In this document: positions 12,491 to 24,578 of the stretch, in pieces
Numbering within the stretch: position 1 is the first letter of the stretch
Layout: each line of letters starts with the position of its first letter
From: Capsicum annuum
Taxonomy: Eukaryota > Streptophyta > Magnoliopsida > Solanales > Solanaceae
Reading direction: 5' to 3'
DNA: 64,000 nt
Assembly: GCF_002878395.1 (NCBI RefSeq)
Contig: NC_061121.1
Span: forward strand, 133,032,126 to 133,096,125
Notes under the pieces: generated by a model
Told to the model about the DNA's origin: nothing
The model's database searches: none
Seen by the model: only the letters and a program-made list of their open reading frames with translations
Program-made: the position numbers and the translations under genes

Positions 12491-12870
12491 TAATTGAAAA
12501 CTTGAATTTCTTCAATTTATGTAACTTTCAGTAATATAAGATTGAAACTGAAACTCAATTTATGCATTACAATTAGTCAATTCAAATGCTTGACTTCAAT
12601 TAAGAAATTAAATTATTTCAGTTTATATAACTCTATAAAATTGAATTAAGATTCAACTTATGCATGCAATGATTAGTCAACCCAAAAAATATGACTATGA
12701 CTAAAAAATTGACTTCTTCAATTTACATAGATTTAAATATTCTAACATCAAATTAGAACTTAAGTTGTGCATATAATAATTAGTCAACACAAATGCTTGA
12801 CTTAAATTAAAAAAATAAAATTAATTAAATTTATATGACTCTTAGTATGATAAGATTGATTTTAACATGA
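12491..12870. repeat. Satellite-like tandem array, right part
   Basis: About three and a half further units of the 105-bp repeat seen at 1-2110, with the same blocks (GAAACTCAATTT, ACAATTAGTCAATTC, CTTGACTTCAATT). The array fades out near AGATTGATTTTAACATG at about 12870. It is the same array, split by the Harbinger-like insertion. Confidence 0.85.
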
Positions 12871-13982
12871 AAAATCATTTTCTTTTAAAAGTTTAGTAGA
12901 TAATGTCTCTTATTACTACTAAATTTTTTTTTTTATAATTTAAATAATATTATCTATGATTTGGGAGTGCAAAAGCAGCGGTTTGAGGAGGGGGGGGTGA
13001 TGTTTTCATTAAAATATGAAAGAGTATATTGAGTAAATAAAATCAGGATGTTAGCTTGTAGTAAATAATCAAAATAAATAAAAAGAGATGAAAAGAATAA
13101 AAAAAAATATAAAGAAACATTGGAAAAGACAAATACATTTTTTCAATGTTGCATGCATAAAAAAGATATTGTATTTTTCTAATAACAAAAAAGGTTGAGA
13201 GAATATTATAAATATGTATATTTCTTTTGTAAAAAGTATAAAAGTTTTTTAACATTGGAGGAACATTATAAAAGGTCAAAAAATAACCAAAATGCCACTC
13301 TTTGGATATTATGGACACTATTTGTTTGGACGTTCAACAGTCCCTTAAAATAATTCATGTTAGCAATTGGAGAAGTAGGGTTTAATATAACAAGCTTGCA
13401 TGCTCTCGCTTTCAAAGTATTCTTCATTTTGGTGGACAATTACTATATCTCCTTGTTTTAAGCAACTGGAATTGTTTTAAGCAATTGGAATTGGAACCCA
13501 CTTAACTAGTCCATTTGACCATAAGTTTTTTTCATTTTTCCTCAAATTTTTGAAAAATTCCATTTTTTTTTTTACGTTTTTCAAGATTTTCAAAAATTTC
13601 GAAGACAACAAAAAATGATCTTCTTTTTTCACTTCTAATTACCCACAAAAATCCAAAAACAACTCTAGTTTATTTCAGGATCAAATACAACTTCATTTTT
13701 CAAATATTATTTTTTTACTTTAAAAAGAAAAACTACTTTTTTCTAATTTTACAATAAAACATGATCAGATGCCTAATTAATTTCCACTATAAGTTCTCTT
13801 TTTCATATTTGTTTGTTACTTCTACTAACAATTTACTAGTACAGGAATGATTAACTTTCTCTTTTGCATGTTGTACTATGTTCGTTTATTATACAGCATC
13901 CATGAAGTGGAAAACTGTTCTGGTACATGTTCTTTGTACTACCTTGACTAGAACTATATAAGATTGACTTGTTCTTTTAACT
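12871..13982. other. AT-rich spacer without recognisable features
   Basis: No repeat family, gene or RNA could be supported here. There is a run of eight G at about 12990 and several A/T homopolymers. Short open frames on both strands have low-complexity composition and no recognised domain. Confidence 0.5.
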
Positions 13983-14193
13983 AGGGGGGTGGGATGGAGC
14001 TAGACCAAGCCCGGCAACTGACTAGACCGAACCTGTCGGAACAGGCGGCTCAAGGTCCCGCCCTGGTATTGGTGGCAGGTGACTGTGAGCATTCCGGGAC
14101 TGGGCCTACCGGATCGGGCTGCCCGGTAAAAGGGGGTTGCTCGCACTGGTCCGTTTGGTGACAGTCAGTCGACAGACCGGACTGGCCACCCGG

Positions 14194-14226
<33 letters not shown>

Positions 14227-16979
14227 ATTAATAATAATAATAATAATTTTAAATCAAAATAAAAGATAATATAATTTATATTATAAAAATGATTTTAATT
14301 TTATACTTATATTTTTATAAGTATAAAAATTTTATACTCATTTTTTTTACTTAGGTTATTTTTCAATTTCTTTAAATTTATACTTATATCTTTGATTTTT
14401 TTTTAACGTTGAAATTTTAATTTTAAATGTTGCACTTTGAAGTTTTCATTTAAATTTTCAACTTTAAAGATTTATTTTTTTGGAATTCTTTTGAAAGTTG
14501 AATTCTGAACTTTAAAATTTTAAAATTAATTTAAATGAAATTTTAAAGTTTAAATTTAAAATTTTCAACTCTAAAGTTTTATTTTTTTTTATTTTGAATT
14601 CTTTTGAAACTTGAACATTTAAAAGACTTTATTTTTTTTTACTTTAAAAACTTTACCATTTTTATGAACTTGGGACTTTAAAGTTTAAATTTAAGTTTCA
14701 ACTTTAAAGTTTAAATTTATTACTTAAAATAATAAAAGGCAAATTTGAAAATAAAATAATGGCGAATAGCCTATCTACTATTCAAATAAATAAAGAAGTA
14801 CATGTATTACAAATATTAGTAAAACATCTAATCTACGCAACCACCTTTTAGGAAGGGTTCTGTTTCAAGTAGTTCTCAATTATCATACTAATGTCTTATA
14901 ATTTTCAAATATTTTTTTCGTAACTTATCTATCAATTCCTTGAAAATATGATTCGAAATTTGTTTTTGATTTTCTTTATCCATTGATTCCATGTCATCAT
15001 CACTATTTTCTTCAAGTGCTTCATCTATTTTGATTTTGACTTGATGCGATAATTTTGGCAATTCAGTATTTCTTCGTTCGGCGTTGATCCAATCTCTGAA
15101 CAACACTGATATTTTTAAACTATCTTTCTCTACGAATACCTATGATCTCCAATAATAAATCTCCCTGCGCTGAAAGTTTGCTCCGAAGTCACTGAAGATG
15201 CTTGAACAACTATCATATCCCGAACCACCCTTGAAAAAAATGAAAATTATTCGATCTAATTCTTTCATCAAGTCAAAAGTTGAGGATCTCCAGTTTTATC
15301 CCTAATATTTTTCGGTGCCTGATTAATATATTGATCAAAATCATTATAGTTAGCAGAATCAAGACTAAGTTCATCATCCATAATTTCATCAAAATTTATT
15401 AAATCTACCCTTACGACATGGAGATTTAGATGGTTCATCATTTAGTAGGTTGGCTTTATAAAGGTCATACGAAAGTTTAGCTTTAGTTAATATACTATCC
15501 TCACACGTTTCAATAGATGAAACGTCATCACTTGTAATTTCTAAAGTTTTATAAATCTGTTCAATCATTTTTTCAGACCTTGTTCTTTGTAAGTTGGGTT
15601 GAACAAACTAAAAGTAAAAAATATTTGAGGAAAAAGAAAAAATATTTTTAAAATTTTTCAATCATATATGTAATAGCAACTTGAAAATATTCACGATCCC
15701 TATATTTAACAAATTCAGCTGAAATATCACAAACATTTACTAAGATCGAAGAAATAGTAGGATAATATTAATCATAATTAATAGTTGTAGCACTATAATT
15801 TTTTTTTAAAAAACTACTAATAAGTTTTTCGCATTCTTTTCAATCCTTGTCGGTCATTCTCATTCTCCGATCTGAATTATGTTTATTATACATCATTTAT
15901 AAAAGCGCAAGATAAACAATAGCAAGAATAAGGATTTCATATAAAGAATTTCATTTAATAGTTACTTCTTTTGAAATTTTCTAAATGACATTTCAAATAA
16001 AGCTTAAGTTTTTTCAAATTCTTTAATTTTAGATCTTATTTTATCTTTAAAAATCCTTGCATAAGCAGCTCGAATTCTAATACAAGAATCACCAAATACA
16101 TTCATATCACCCACCACTATTAAATTATAAATACGTGCATTACACTTAACATGAAAAAAATCATCAACAATTGGACAAAGTTACGATTTTAAAAAATCAA
16201 TAACTTTCAAATTAGCAGAAACATTATCTAACGTGACACCCATTATCATATCACAAAGTCCAAAATATTTTGGATTCTCTCTTATCAAACAAGTAATATA
16301 ACTACCAGCTTTACTCTCTTCAACTTATTTATAACCTATAATTCTTTTTAGCATGTTACAATCATGAACAGTCCAATGAGTCGTAATAGTAAAATAATCA
16401 TTACCATTAGGACTAGAATCTATATTAGAAGTGACAGATATTTTACCATCAAAATAAGTAAAATAACAACGAAGAAAATGATAATATTCACGTTGATATT
16501 TAAAAATATCTGCTTTAATTGTATTTCTTAAAAAAGCTCAAAAATTAGGATTATACACTTTTTGAATATAATAAATAAAATTGGGATGTTCACCAAATCT
16601 AAAAGACAAATCGCAATTATTTTAGCTAATTCTTCACAATCTCTATCTTGACTATATGTGAGTGATGTGCTTGAACCATCCGAGTTGCTAAAATCTAAAA
16701 TATTCTGGATCATGTTAGAACCTCTTACAGATTGGTTAGTACCGAGCAAGGGCATACCTTTTTATAGCCTTAGCAATAGCTTCTAGACAAACAAATTTAG
16801 AAACACAACCTCTCAAATATCTAGTTAGCTGTCCTATCCCACCATGCGATCCTCCAGTTAAATGTTTTATCACTTACTTACGTTTATTGCAAGTTAGTTT
16901 TCTCCTTATTTTGGGCCATAAATTTTCAAATTAATGATCTCTTAGCACGTTTGGTCTTTCCTATTCTAGTAAACATTCC
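13983..16979 (-). mobile_element. hAT superfamily DNA transposon, truncated at its 5' end
   Basis: A degenerate hAT transposase reads on the minus strand. The 3' side of the element is the GC-rich block 13983-14190, full of CCGG and GGTCC motifs, followed by an ATT/AAT palindromic microsatellite at about 14193-14250 and an AT-rich stretch to 14880. The GC-rich block looks like the subterminal region of RICESLEEPER-type hAT elements. No matching inverted repeat is found on the right, where the element stops against the probable LTR of element B. The left boundary is approximate. Confidence 0.65.
14888..16960 (-). pseudogene. hAT transposase (BED zinc finger / RICESLEEPER-like), broken
   Basis: The order of parts on the minus strand is a BED-type finger remnant near 16960-16840 (LTCNKRK, then GGSHGGIGQLTRYLRGC), then SQDRDCEELAKIIAICLL and HPNFIYYIQKVYNP, then a core with FDGKISVTSNI, TTHWTVHDWNM and LCDMIMGVTLDNVSANLKVI, and finally the hATC dimerisation motif RDMIVVQASSVTSEQTFSAG followed by LFRDWINAERRN. 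The second Cys of the finger has become Arg, and several stops and frameshifts separate the open blocks (14888-15106 and 16528-16755 are the longest). The protein would be inactive. The N-terminal end is missing because the sequence changes to element B near 16980. Confidence 0.8.
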
Positions 16980-17404
16980 TGATGCCTAATTTTTGCCCTT
17001 CATGACTAGGTTTGATTTTGGGTTCCTTTAATTTTAAATAAAATCAAAATATTTATTTTATTCGGATAAATGCTTTCTAAAATATTCATTTGGGTGAATT
17101 TTTTCATTTAAGTAATGAATTATATATTTTTATACCCACATATACGAGATCACATAATTTTAGTTGCTTAAATAATTATCATTTTAAAAATTAATTTTTA
17201 ATGAAGAACTATCTTAAAAAAAAATTAAAGGGGTAAATCTTGATACACTTTTGTCTTTGAAATGAGTTATTCAAAAAATAATTATTTTGATTTTGTGAAA
17301 TCAAGAGGCCCAAAATTAAATGGTTGTTAATTCGAATTGAATTGTACTTCAATTTAGTCAATTTTTCAAATTTGGTTGTAATTGAAATTGAATTGGTCAC
17401 GATT

Positions 17405-17594
17405 GGGTATATATTACTATTAGATTTTATTTCTTCACTTTTTACTAGATATTTTGCTATATAATTTTCTTCTTGTCATGTGTTTAAGAGTATTAAATAT
17501 TCTTTTTCATTTATTGTTCCTGTTATGTAATATTGGTTTGAATTAACTGTTGAAGTTGTTTCATAACTTGTTCTTTTTTATGAGCTTGATGATT
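17405..17594 (-). other. Isolated endogenous pararetrovirus fragment (protease-like region)
   Basis: These 190 bp match 31191-31380 of the large pararetroviral copy in the same orientation, with about half a dozen differences seen by eye. The matching stretch corresponds to the junction between movement protein and the first protease-like domain. Neither edge extends into further viral sequence. One stop codon in the reading frame is shared with the large copy, while another stop present there is a sense codon here. Confidence 0.85.
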
Positions 17595-18703
17595 TGGCCT
17601 ATTGATGTTCAATATGGTTAAAATTTGAATAAAATTAACTAAGACCCTATTTTATTGGCTATTTAATAAATAACCTAAACTCTCAAATTCCAAAAATCCT
17701 AATTTCCACACTTTCCCCAAATTTCAATCCTTTTCTTAAATTTTGGGCCTGCCCTAGTATCCCAACAACCAAACAGCGACAACACCAACCCATTTCAAAC
17801 ATGAATCGACCCAAACCCCTATAATTCCCCTTCCCCTCTGCCAACAACGTACCAACGAGACAACAACAACAATGTACAATATTAGCAGGTGCATATCGAC
17901 AACAACGGTAACCCGTTCCACAACAATTAACCCACAAAACAACAACAATATCCACGACAGCAACAACTACCCAACATCAAGTAACCTACAACACAATAAC
18001 AAACGACAAGCAACAACAACTCATCCCAATAGATTAATTCGGATTCCTCTCAAAGACATCCGATTAGTCTCAAATTTTTACGTACGTGAATAATCATGAT
18101 TAATTTGAGTTTGAATTTTAATTTTTTCATCTCCAATTTCTTATTTGTTTCTCCCCAAAAATCAGTCCCAAATCTCCCCTATAAATAAATATTTAGGGAT
18201 AAAGGAAAATAAGAGGATTCTATGGGGAAATATTGGGGATTCGGGAGGAGTATTCCTTTAATCCCACGTAACCAAAGTATTCTAGAAGACACACTCGAAT
18301 AATCAAAGTTGAAAACTCGTATGACAACAACAACAACAAACCCAGTGTATTCCCACAAAGTGAGGCCTGGAGAGGATAAGATGTACACAGTCCATACCAC
18401 TACCTCCGAAGAAGTAGAGAGGTTGTTTTCGATAGACCCTCGGCTTAAGATAAAGAATACTAAATAAGGAGATGGATGACATAACAGAAATAAGGAGTAA
18501 GAAATGATAAAATAAAAATCAAAGCAATACGAAATATGAGAAATAAGGGCAAGAAAATAGGAACTAAGAAATAAGGAATAGGACACCCACTTAGTAGTAA
18601 CATACACTCACAAACCAAAGACACCTATGTACAAAGTCCTAAGATTACTAACCCGGCTACACCAGATCTCTCCTGACTGCTAGCTACAACCCACACACTC
18701 AAA

Positions 18704-20578
18704 CTAGCCTTCTACCCTTATCTGCGACTTCCACACCTTTCTATCTAGGGTCATGTCCTCAGTAAGCTGCAGCTGCTCTATGTCATGTCTAATCGCCTCC
18801 CTCCTGTATTTCTTCGGCCTACCTCTACTCCTCTTGAACCCATCTAACGTTAGCCTCTCACACCTATGAACTGAGACATCTGCATCCTTTCTCATCACAT
18901 ACCTAAACCATCTTAGCCTTTCTTCCCGCATCTTGTCCTCCATCGAAGACACTCCCTCCTTCTCCCGGATAATCTTATTCCTAACTCTATCCCCTCTAGT
19001 AAGCCCACACAACTAACGTAACATTCTCATTTCTGCCACTTTTAATTTTTGGATGTGGGAGTGCTTAACTGGCCAACACTTCGCTCTATATAACATGGCC
19101 GGACGGACTGCCACTCTATAGAATTTGCCTTTAAGCTTAAGGGGTACCTTCTTATCACATAACACTCCTGAGGCAAGCCTTCATTTCATCCAACCTGCTT
19201 CAATAAATTTAGCGATATCCTCATCAATCTCACCATTCCCCTAAATTATAGACCCAAGATACTTGAAACTATCAATCTTACAAACATCCTGGGAGTCCAA
19301 CCTCACCATCACTTCATCCTCCTGTCTCAAGTCACTAAACTTGCATTCCAAATACTCCGTCTTAGACCTACTCACCCTGAACCCCTTAGACTCAAAAGTT
19401 TGCCTCCAAACCTCCAATTTGCCATTCACATCCCCCGTGTCTCATTAATCAGCACTACATCATCCGAAAATAACATACACCAAGGCACCTCACCTTAAAT
19501 ACTCTGCGTTAATACGTCCATCACTAACACAAATAGGAACGGACTAAGAGTCGATCCCTGATGCAACCCTGTCTCAATCGAAAAATGCTCTGAGTCTTCT
19601 CCCGCCGTCCTTACCCTAGTCTTTCCTCCATCGTACATTTCCATAATAGCTCTAATATACGCCACCGGGACCCCTTTCACCTTCAAACATCTCTAAAGAA
19701 CCTTCTCCGGGACTTTATCATACGTCTTTTCCAGGTCGATGAACACCAATTGTAAGTCCCTCTTCCTTTCTCTATACTGCTCTACCAATCTCCTTACCAA
19801 ATGGATTTCCTCTGTCGTCGAGCGACCAGGCATAAATCTAAACTGATTCTCCAAAATGGATATGACCTTCCTTAATCTCCGCTCAACCACTTCTCTTAAA
19901 TCTTCATAGTGTGACTCAGCAGCTTAATACCTCTATAGTTGTTGCAACTCTAAATGTCACCCTTGTTTTTATATAACGGAATCATCATACTCCATATCCA
20001 AGCTTCAGGAATTCTCACAGTCTTGAACATGTAGTTAAACAAATTAGTTAACCACCTTAAACCTGCCCCACTAGCATACTTCTAAAAATCCACCGAAATC
20101 GCCCCGTCGCCCTACCCCTCCACATCTTACGAATAGCCTTTCTTACCTCTTCAACCTTAAAATGCCTACAGTAACTGAAATCACCACTCTTCTCCGAATG
20201 CTCCAGCTCTCCTAACTCAATGCCTCTGTTCCCCTCTTTGTTCAAAAGTCTATGAAAGTACTCCCGCCATCTCTTCTTAATGTGAACATCCTCCACTAAA
20301 ACACTACCATCCTCTCCCTTAATGCACTTCACTTAATCGAGGTCACAACCCTTCCGCTCCCTCGCCTTAGTAAGCCTATACAACCTCTTTTCTCCGTCTT
20401 TCTCCTCTAACCCAGCATACAAGATCTCAAATGCTACTGACTTAGTAGCCGTAACTGCTAACTTAGCCTCGTTTCTTATTACTTTGTAGACCTCCTTATT
20501 CACCCATTTCTCCTCTTCAGCTTTACTCTCAATCAACTTAATATATGCCCCCTTCTTAATCTCCAATTTCTTCTTCAC
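18704..20578 (-). pseudogene. RTE LINE reverse transcriptase, broken
   Basis: Successive minus-strand blocks are 20333-20578, 20057-20332 (linker), 19693-19890 with NQFRFMPGRSTTEEIHLVRR and the catalytic FIDLEKTYDKV (FDLEKAYD in relatives), 19495-19686 with GLHQGSTLSPFLFVLVMDVL, then a catalytic box reading SDDVVLI at about 19455-19475 in place of the usual ADDVVLI, 19241-19429 with [11 protein letters not shown] and KYLGSII, and 18704-19012 with [10 protein letters not shown] and [20 protein letters not shown] typical of the plant RTE C-terminus. Frames shift several times and stops occur between blocks. Confidence 0.88.
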
Positions 20579-20639
20579 TTCTTTATTCTACTACCAGTCC
20601 CCCTTATGATGTCCTTCCTGACCCCTTGAAACACCCAAT

Positions 20640-21130
20640 ACTTCCCTAGTAGTCTCCGTGATGCAGCTGGCAGCCCTATCCCATATAATATCCATGTCTC
20701 CCCTGCACTCTCACACCCCAAAACTGCCACATTTTTTCCTATCTCCAGTGCACTAACTGGCGTCTAGCCACCCTACTTAATTCTAGGTCGACCCTCCCCG
20801 GCCCTTTTCTTCTTGCTTGTCTTGATAGACAAGTCCATCACTAGAAGCCTGTGTTAGGTCAAAAGGTGCTTACTCGAAATGACTTTATGGTCCTTACATA
20901 ACACCCTATCCCCCTTCCTAAGCAATAGAAAGTCAATCTGAGTCTTGACTATCGCGTTGCGGAAGGTAATCAGGTAACCTCCTTCTTCGTAAATCACGAA
21001 TTCACTACCACCAGCCCAAAGGTCCTCGCAAAATCCAACAGAGCAGCTCCCTCACCATTTATAACACCGAAACCAAAACCACCATGCACATCATCATAGC
21101 CTCTCGATAAGACGTTTGTCTCATTCGCTA
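20640..21130 (-). pseudogene. RTE LINE endonuclease C-terminal part, broken
   Basis: Minus-strand reading gives YDDVHGGFGFGVINGEGAAL, LDFARTFGLVVVNS and then, after a frame change, the region around TQIDFLLLR that precedes the end of apurinic-type endonucleases in plant RTE elements. The catalytic N-terminal half is missing because of the 5' truncation. Several stops are present. Confidence 0.7.
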
Positions 21131-23275
21131 CCCACAAAAAGGTAAAAGACTCGCCTTTTCTTTTATTCTCCTTTTCCGTTTCTATGATTGCAATGTGAAT
21201 CTCACTGTAGTTGCGAGTTTTGGGATTGGTCTTGTATGGTGAATTTTATCTAGTATTAGCTAAAATTTCTTGGATTGAAAATTGTGTAATGATTCAATTG
21301 TTGGTAGTGCCTTCTAATTGAAAATCGCTGCTAGTCTAATACTTTTTAGTAAACCTTTATGTTGCTTTGTCATGTCGTGACCTCTATGAACTTATGATCA
21401 AGTCAATTTTTTGGAAGCTTCAAAAGATCTTACTTATTTTCTTAATATCCTTTGAAAGATGAAAAAAATAATTGGAATAGTTATTATCTTGGATTCTTTT
21501 ATTTTTTAGGAGTGAAACATTGGACAAAAATTAGCTTTGGCCCTAATTCGATCTTCAGTCTCAAGAGTTTCTTAAGTGATATTCTTGTTTATATGAAGGC
21601 CAAAGCTGGAGCATTAGTCTTACCACATCCAGGATAGTTTGGGTTTAGTTTTAAACCATATCAAAGTGGTAGAACTATTACTACTTCTGTCTTTGTATAT
21701 TTGAATTGTAGTTACAAAGTATGAATAAGAGTTGTAGTGTTGAACCATTTATTTTGTTCCTTATTCTGTGATCAAGAATAACATAAACTTTGATCGAGGA
21801 TCAACATAATATTGTTTCTTTGTATCTCTCATTTTTCTTGTGTGAATGCGAATGAGTTATTTTGAACAAAATGTTGAAACCATATAATTGGACGTGCTTC
21901 TTTGTTCTATTTGTCCATCTAATGTTAGATCTTTGTTGCATTATGTGCTAATCTTTATATCTTCTTTGCGTTGCATGAACTACCTGAGTCAACGGGACTC
22001 TCTTTCTCGCATTTTGGGGTTTCAAACCCTCACTCTCTCGAGTCAAGCCCCATCAAAGTCCAAAATAGACAAATACATGGAGAGAATGGGCTGATACAGT
22101 GCTAGTATACAACTGATAAATGCCACATAGAGGTCTTGGGGAGCTGATACAGAGGCCCAATGGAGTTGACATTTAGCTAAGGAAGTTCATATACAAATTT
22201 TCAAGTTGGTATACCACATGTATGCGCCCAAAATGTGAAAAGCAAGACTATGATATACAACCAATATACATAGCTGAAAGGGCTAAGAAATCCACGAAAA
22301 ATGAACCCAAAAATTGGGCAGATTTTAATGGGCCAAATTAAGGGCCCAAATCTTATACTTTTCGTCCTTAATTTATTTATATTCTCATTTGACTATTTGT
22401 TTGTAATAAACTTTGGTTAAATCAAATTAAATCTCCTTTTGAATTGTCATTTCTATTTTATCTTCATAGTTTTCTTTCTTTTTAATTCGTCACGTAGTCT
22501 AAATTTTCAAGTTAATAAAACTAGTCTCTTTATATTTCCTTGAGAATAAGCTTTTAAAAATTAAAATGGAATTTCATTTTATTAATGTGTTAAAGTAGTT
22601 TATTTAAGAGAAAATTCTCCTCAACCAAAAATTTTCTTTGAAAAAAATCAAAACATTTTCACTAATAAGTCAAGTTTAATAATTTTTTAAAATTAATATT
22701 TTTTAAAAGAAGGAGATTTCTGTTATTAAAAACGATACTCAAGAATCACTTTTTTTCTCCTTGTTATTTAAAAAATAAATTTTCCTTAAATTTACATTTA
22801 GCTCAACCTTCTTTAAAAATTTATTTCCTTAAGTTAAATAAGACTAATTTTTACTTGAATAAATAAATGCCATCTTAGGTCTTCAAAAAAAATAATGAAT
22901 AAGTAAATAAATGAATAATCTCTTGAGTTAAAGTTCATATTTTTATAAAATCAACCCTCTTGCAATCATCTTTAGGTTAGTCGAAAAATTATGTTTTAGT
23001 GTATCGTTTTAAACGGACGCTCCTAAGTGCCATAAAAATCTTCTTAGAATGTTAATTGAACCCTTACTCGGTTTCTCTCATTTTAAAGTTTTATTTCTAT
23101 TTTTGAACCTTTGAAAATATTTTATGTTTTCTTGATATTCCCTATAAAAATCAAGTGATGAGTCTGTAATTTTTTTTTAAAATTATTTAAAAAATTTCTT
23201 GAATATTTTAAAATAATTTTAAAAGGTCAAAAATATTTTCTTTCAAATAAAATCCGAAAAAGGATAAAACAAAAA

Positions 23276-23293
23276 TGACGACTCCACTGGGGA
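23276..23293 (+). other. Primer binding site, tRNA-Arg (element B)
   Basis: TGACGACTCCACTGGGGA differs by few bases from the tRNA-Arg complementary site used by Tat/Ogre retrotransposons. It lies a few bases after the presumed LTR end. Confidence 0.75.
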
Positions 23294-23821
23294 ATTAACT
23301 AGGTTCTAACCAAATATTTGAACTAACTTTGTTGACTAACTATTTGGTTTTGTAACATATAAATTATTTTTTTGCTTATGTGTTTAATTTTTTGCAAAAT
23401 ATAAACTGTTGCATTTCATGGCATACTTCCTCCTTGAATATTTAAACTGCTTGGGGTTTCGCAGTCGTTGCGGCCCCTATTTATCAATTTCAAATAAAGT
23501 GTTGAAAATACGACAAGTATGTTAAGCGTTAGATGGATGTTTGTATTTTCAAACTCAAGTTGTCCACTTGGGAACCTGATCAAAGCCCACTCTAGATACA
23601 TAAGGTAGAACGAAATCAAAATCCTATTTTTAGGCATGAGCCTTGGATGACCCAATATCCAAGGGGTAATTGGGCCCATTAGAAAACCTACCCTGCATCT
23701 ATTGACCATGAGTCAATCACAAACGAATCATATTTATGTGTTGAAAGAGTATATATTAATTAATCTAATCCATTATCCTTCGGGGTAGAGGGAAGCTAAC
23801 TTTATTTGTTTTCATATAGGA

Positions 23822-23962
23822 ATGGCCCAACCGGTTCCTGGCAGAAGATTCAAAATGGTTACCAAATCTGTCAATAGTCTTAAAGTTTGGTGGACCCACA
23901 TGAGTGTGGAAGATAAAGAGATTGTTAGGACACATATTGGGCACTTAATATATCATATATGA
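23822..23962 (+). pseudogene. Element B gag, N-terminal remnant
   Basis: An ATG opens 46 codons ending in TGA, including VNSLKVWWTHMSVEDKEIVR and HIGHL, which resemble the start of Tat-lineage gag (WW..MS...K..V..HIGHL). The remaining gag reading after the stop is unrecognisable, and the pararetrovirus interrupts the region 200 bp later. Confidence 0.6.
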
Positions 23963-24174
23963 CAAGAGATGGACAAAGCTAAGAGGGCGAAGGTCGGCAA
24001 GAAAACATTTAGACACTAGTGTTTTCTAATTTTATCCCCTACGCGGGACCTTGTTTGTTTTTCTCATGTTATTTTCCTTTTCCCCAATGATTTTATCCCT
24101 TTTCGTGCAACTTTATAGGTTTTATGCCCTTCTTATCTATCTATGAAGATTTTGGGAGATAATGGAATGGTTTT

Positions 24175-24223
24175 ATTGTAGGGGGGTACGGATAAATTAG
24201 GTAACTTAAATAGATCTATTATA
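24175..24223. repeat. Left terminal repeat of the pararetroviral insert
   Basis: ATTGTAGGGGGGTACGGATA and the bases that follow, to CTATTATA, repeat in direct orientation at 34343-34390 with four or five differences. This is the terminal redundancy of a linearised circular genome. The left copy ends inside the sequence that on the right continues into the primer-site-like motif. Confidence 0.85.
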
Positions 24224-24310
24224 CCTCTAATGGATCTATTTTTATTTGTGCATGGATATTTCTTAACTTCTCTAAACATTTTTATTTTTAGTTTATATAT
24301 TTTAATTTTA

Positions 24311-24547
24311 TTAATGTTCATATCTTGGGGGGTGATTGGATGATATTTGATTAAGTATTTTACTGTAATATTCTTTAGTATTTTCTCTTAGTCTTTGTAA
24401 TTCTTGTTTATTATTTTGGAGGTATTCTAAATACTCTATATCTTTTATTCTAAAATATTCAATTAAATTCTCTTTCATAAGTATTTCTGTTAATCTTATT
24501 TCTTCCATATCTTGTCTCCAATATTTTAAATACTCATAGTCTATCAT
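24311..24547 (-). pseudogene. Small viral ORF, downstream copy of a duplicated block (78 codons)
   Basis: The frame is open and rich in Glu, Lys and Tyr. The stretch MKENLIEYFRIKDIEYLEYL resembles MKTNLEKYMRTKDIKYVEFV read near 25262-25200 on the same strand. A helical or coiled-coil character is likely. Function is not known. It lies between the viral promoter region and the terminal repeat. Confidence 0.5.
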
Positions 24548-24578
24548 TTTATCCTAAAGTAGTCGTAATACTGCAAAT

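Larger units (their letters stand above)
18320..21140 (-). mobile_element. RTE-type LINE (non-LTR retrotransposon), 5'-truncated
   Basis: The minus strand carries the C-terminal part of an endonuclease followed by reverse transcriptase, and then a 3' end that reads GCCTCACTTTGTGGGAATAC, ACTGGG and a (GTT)n tail at about 18324-18340. This 3' end is the one shared by Solanaceae RTE LINEs and TS-type SINEs. The 5' end stops inside the endonuclease near 21140, as expected from incomplete reverse transcription. No convincing target duplication was identified. It sits inside the probable LTR of element B. Confidence 0.85.
16980..23271 (+). repeat. Probable 5' LTR of element B (with nested LINE and viral fragment)
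   Basis: The right end is fixed by AAAACA five bases before the primer binding site. The left end is proposed at TGATGCCTAATTTTTGCCC because it starts with TG and abuts the truncated hAT transposase. Subtracting the LINE leaves about 3.4 kb, which is usual for Tat/Ogre LTRs. No second LTR lies in the window, so the start cannot be proved. Apart from the LINE and the viral fragment, 16980-18320 and 21140-23271 show AT-rich non-coding sequence with no gene. Confidence 0.4.

Noticed and set aside
17683..18093. Frames rich in Val, Cys and Asn near 17683-18093
   Set aside because: These derive from CAACAA-rich low-complexity sequence in the probable LTR of element B. No start context or domain supports a gene.
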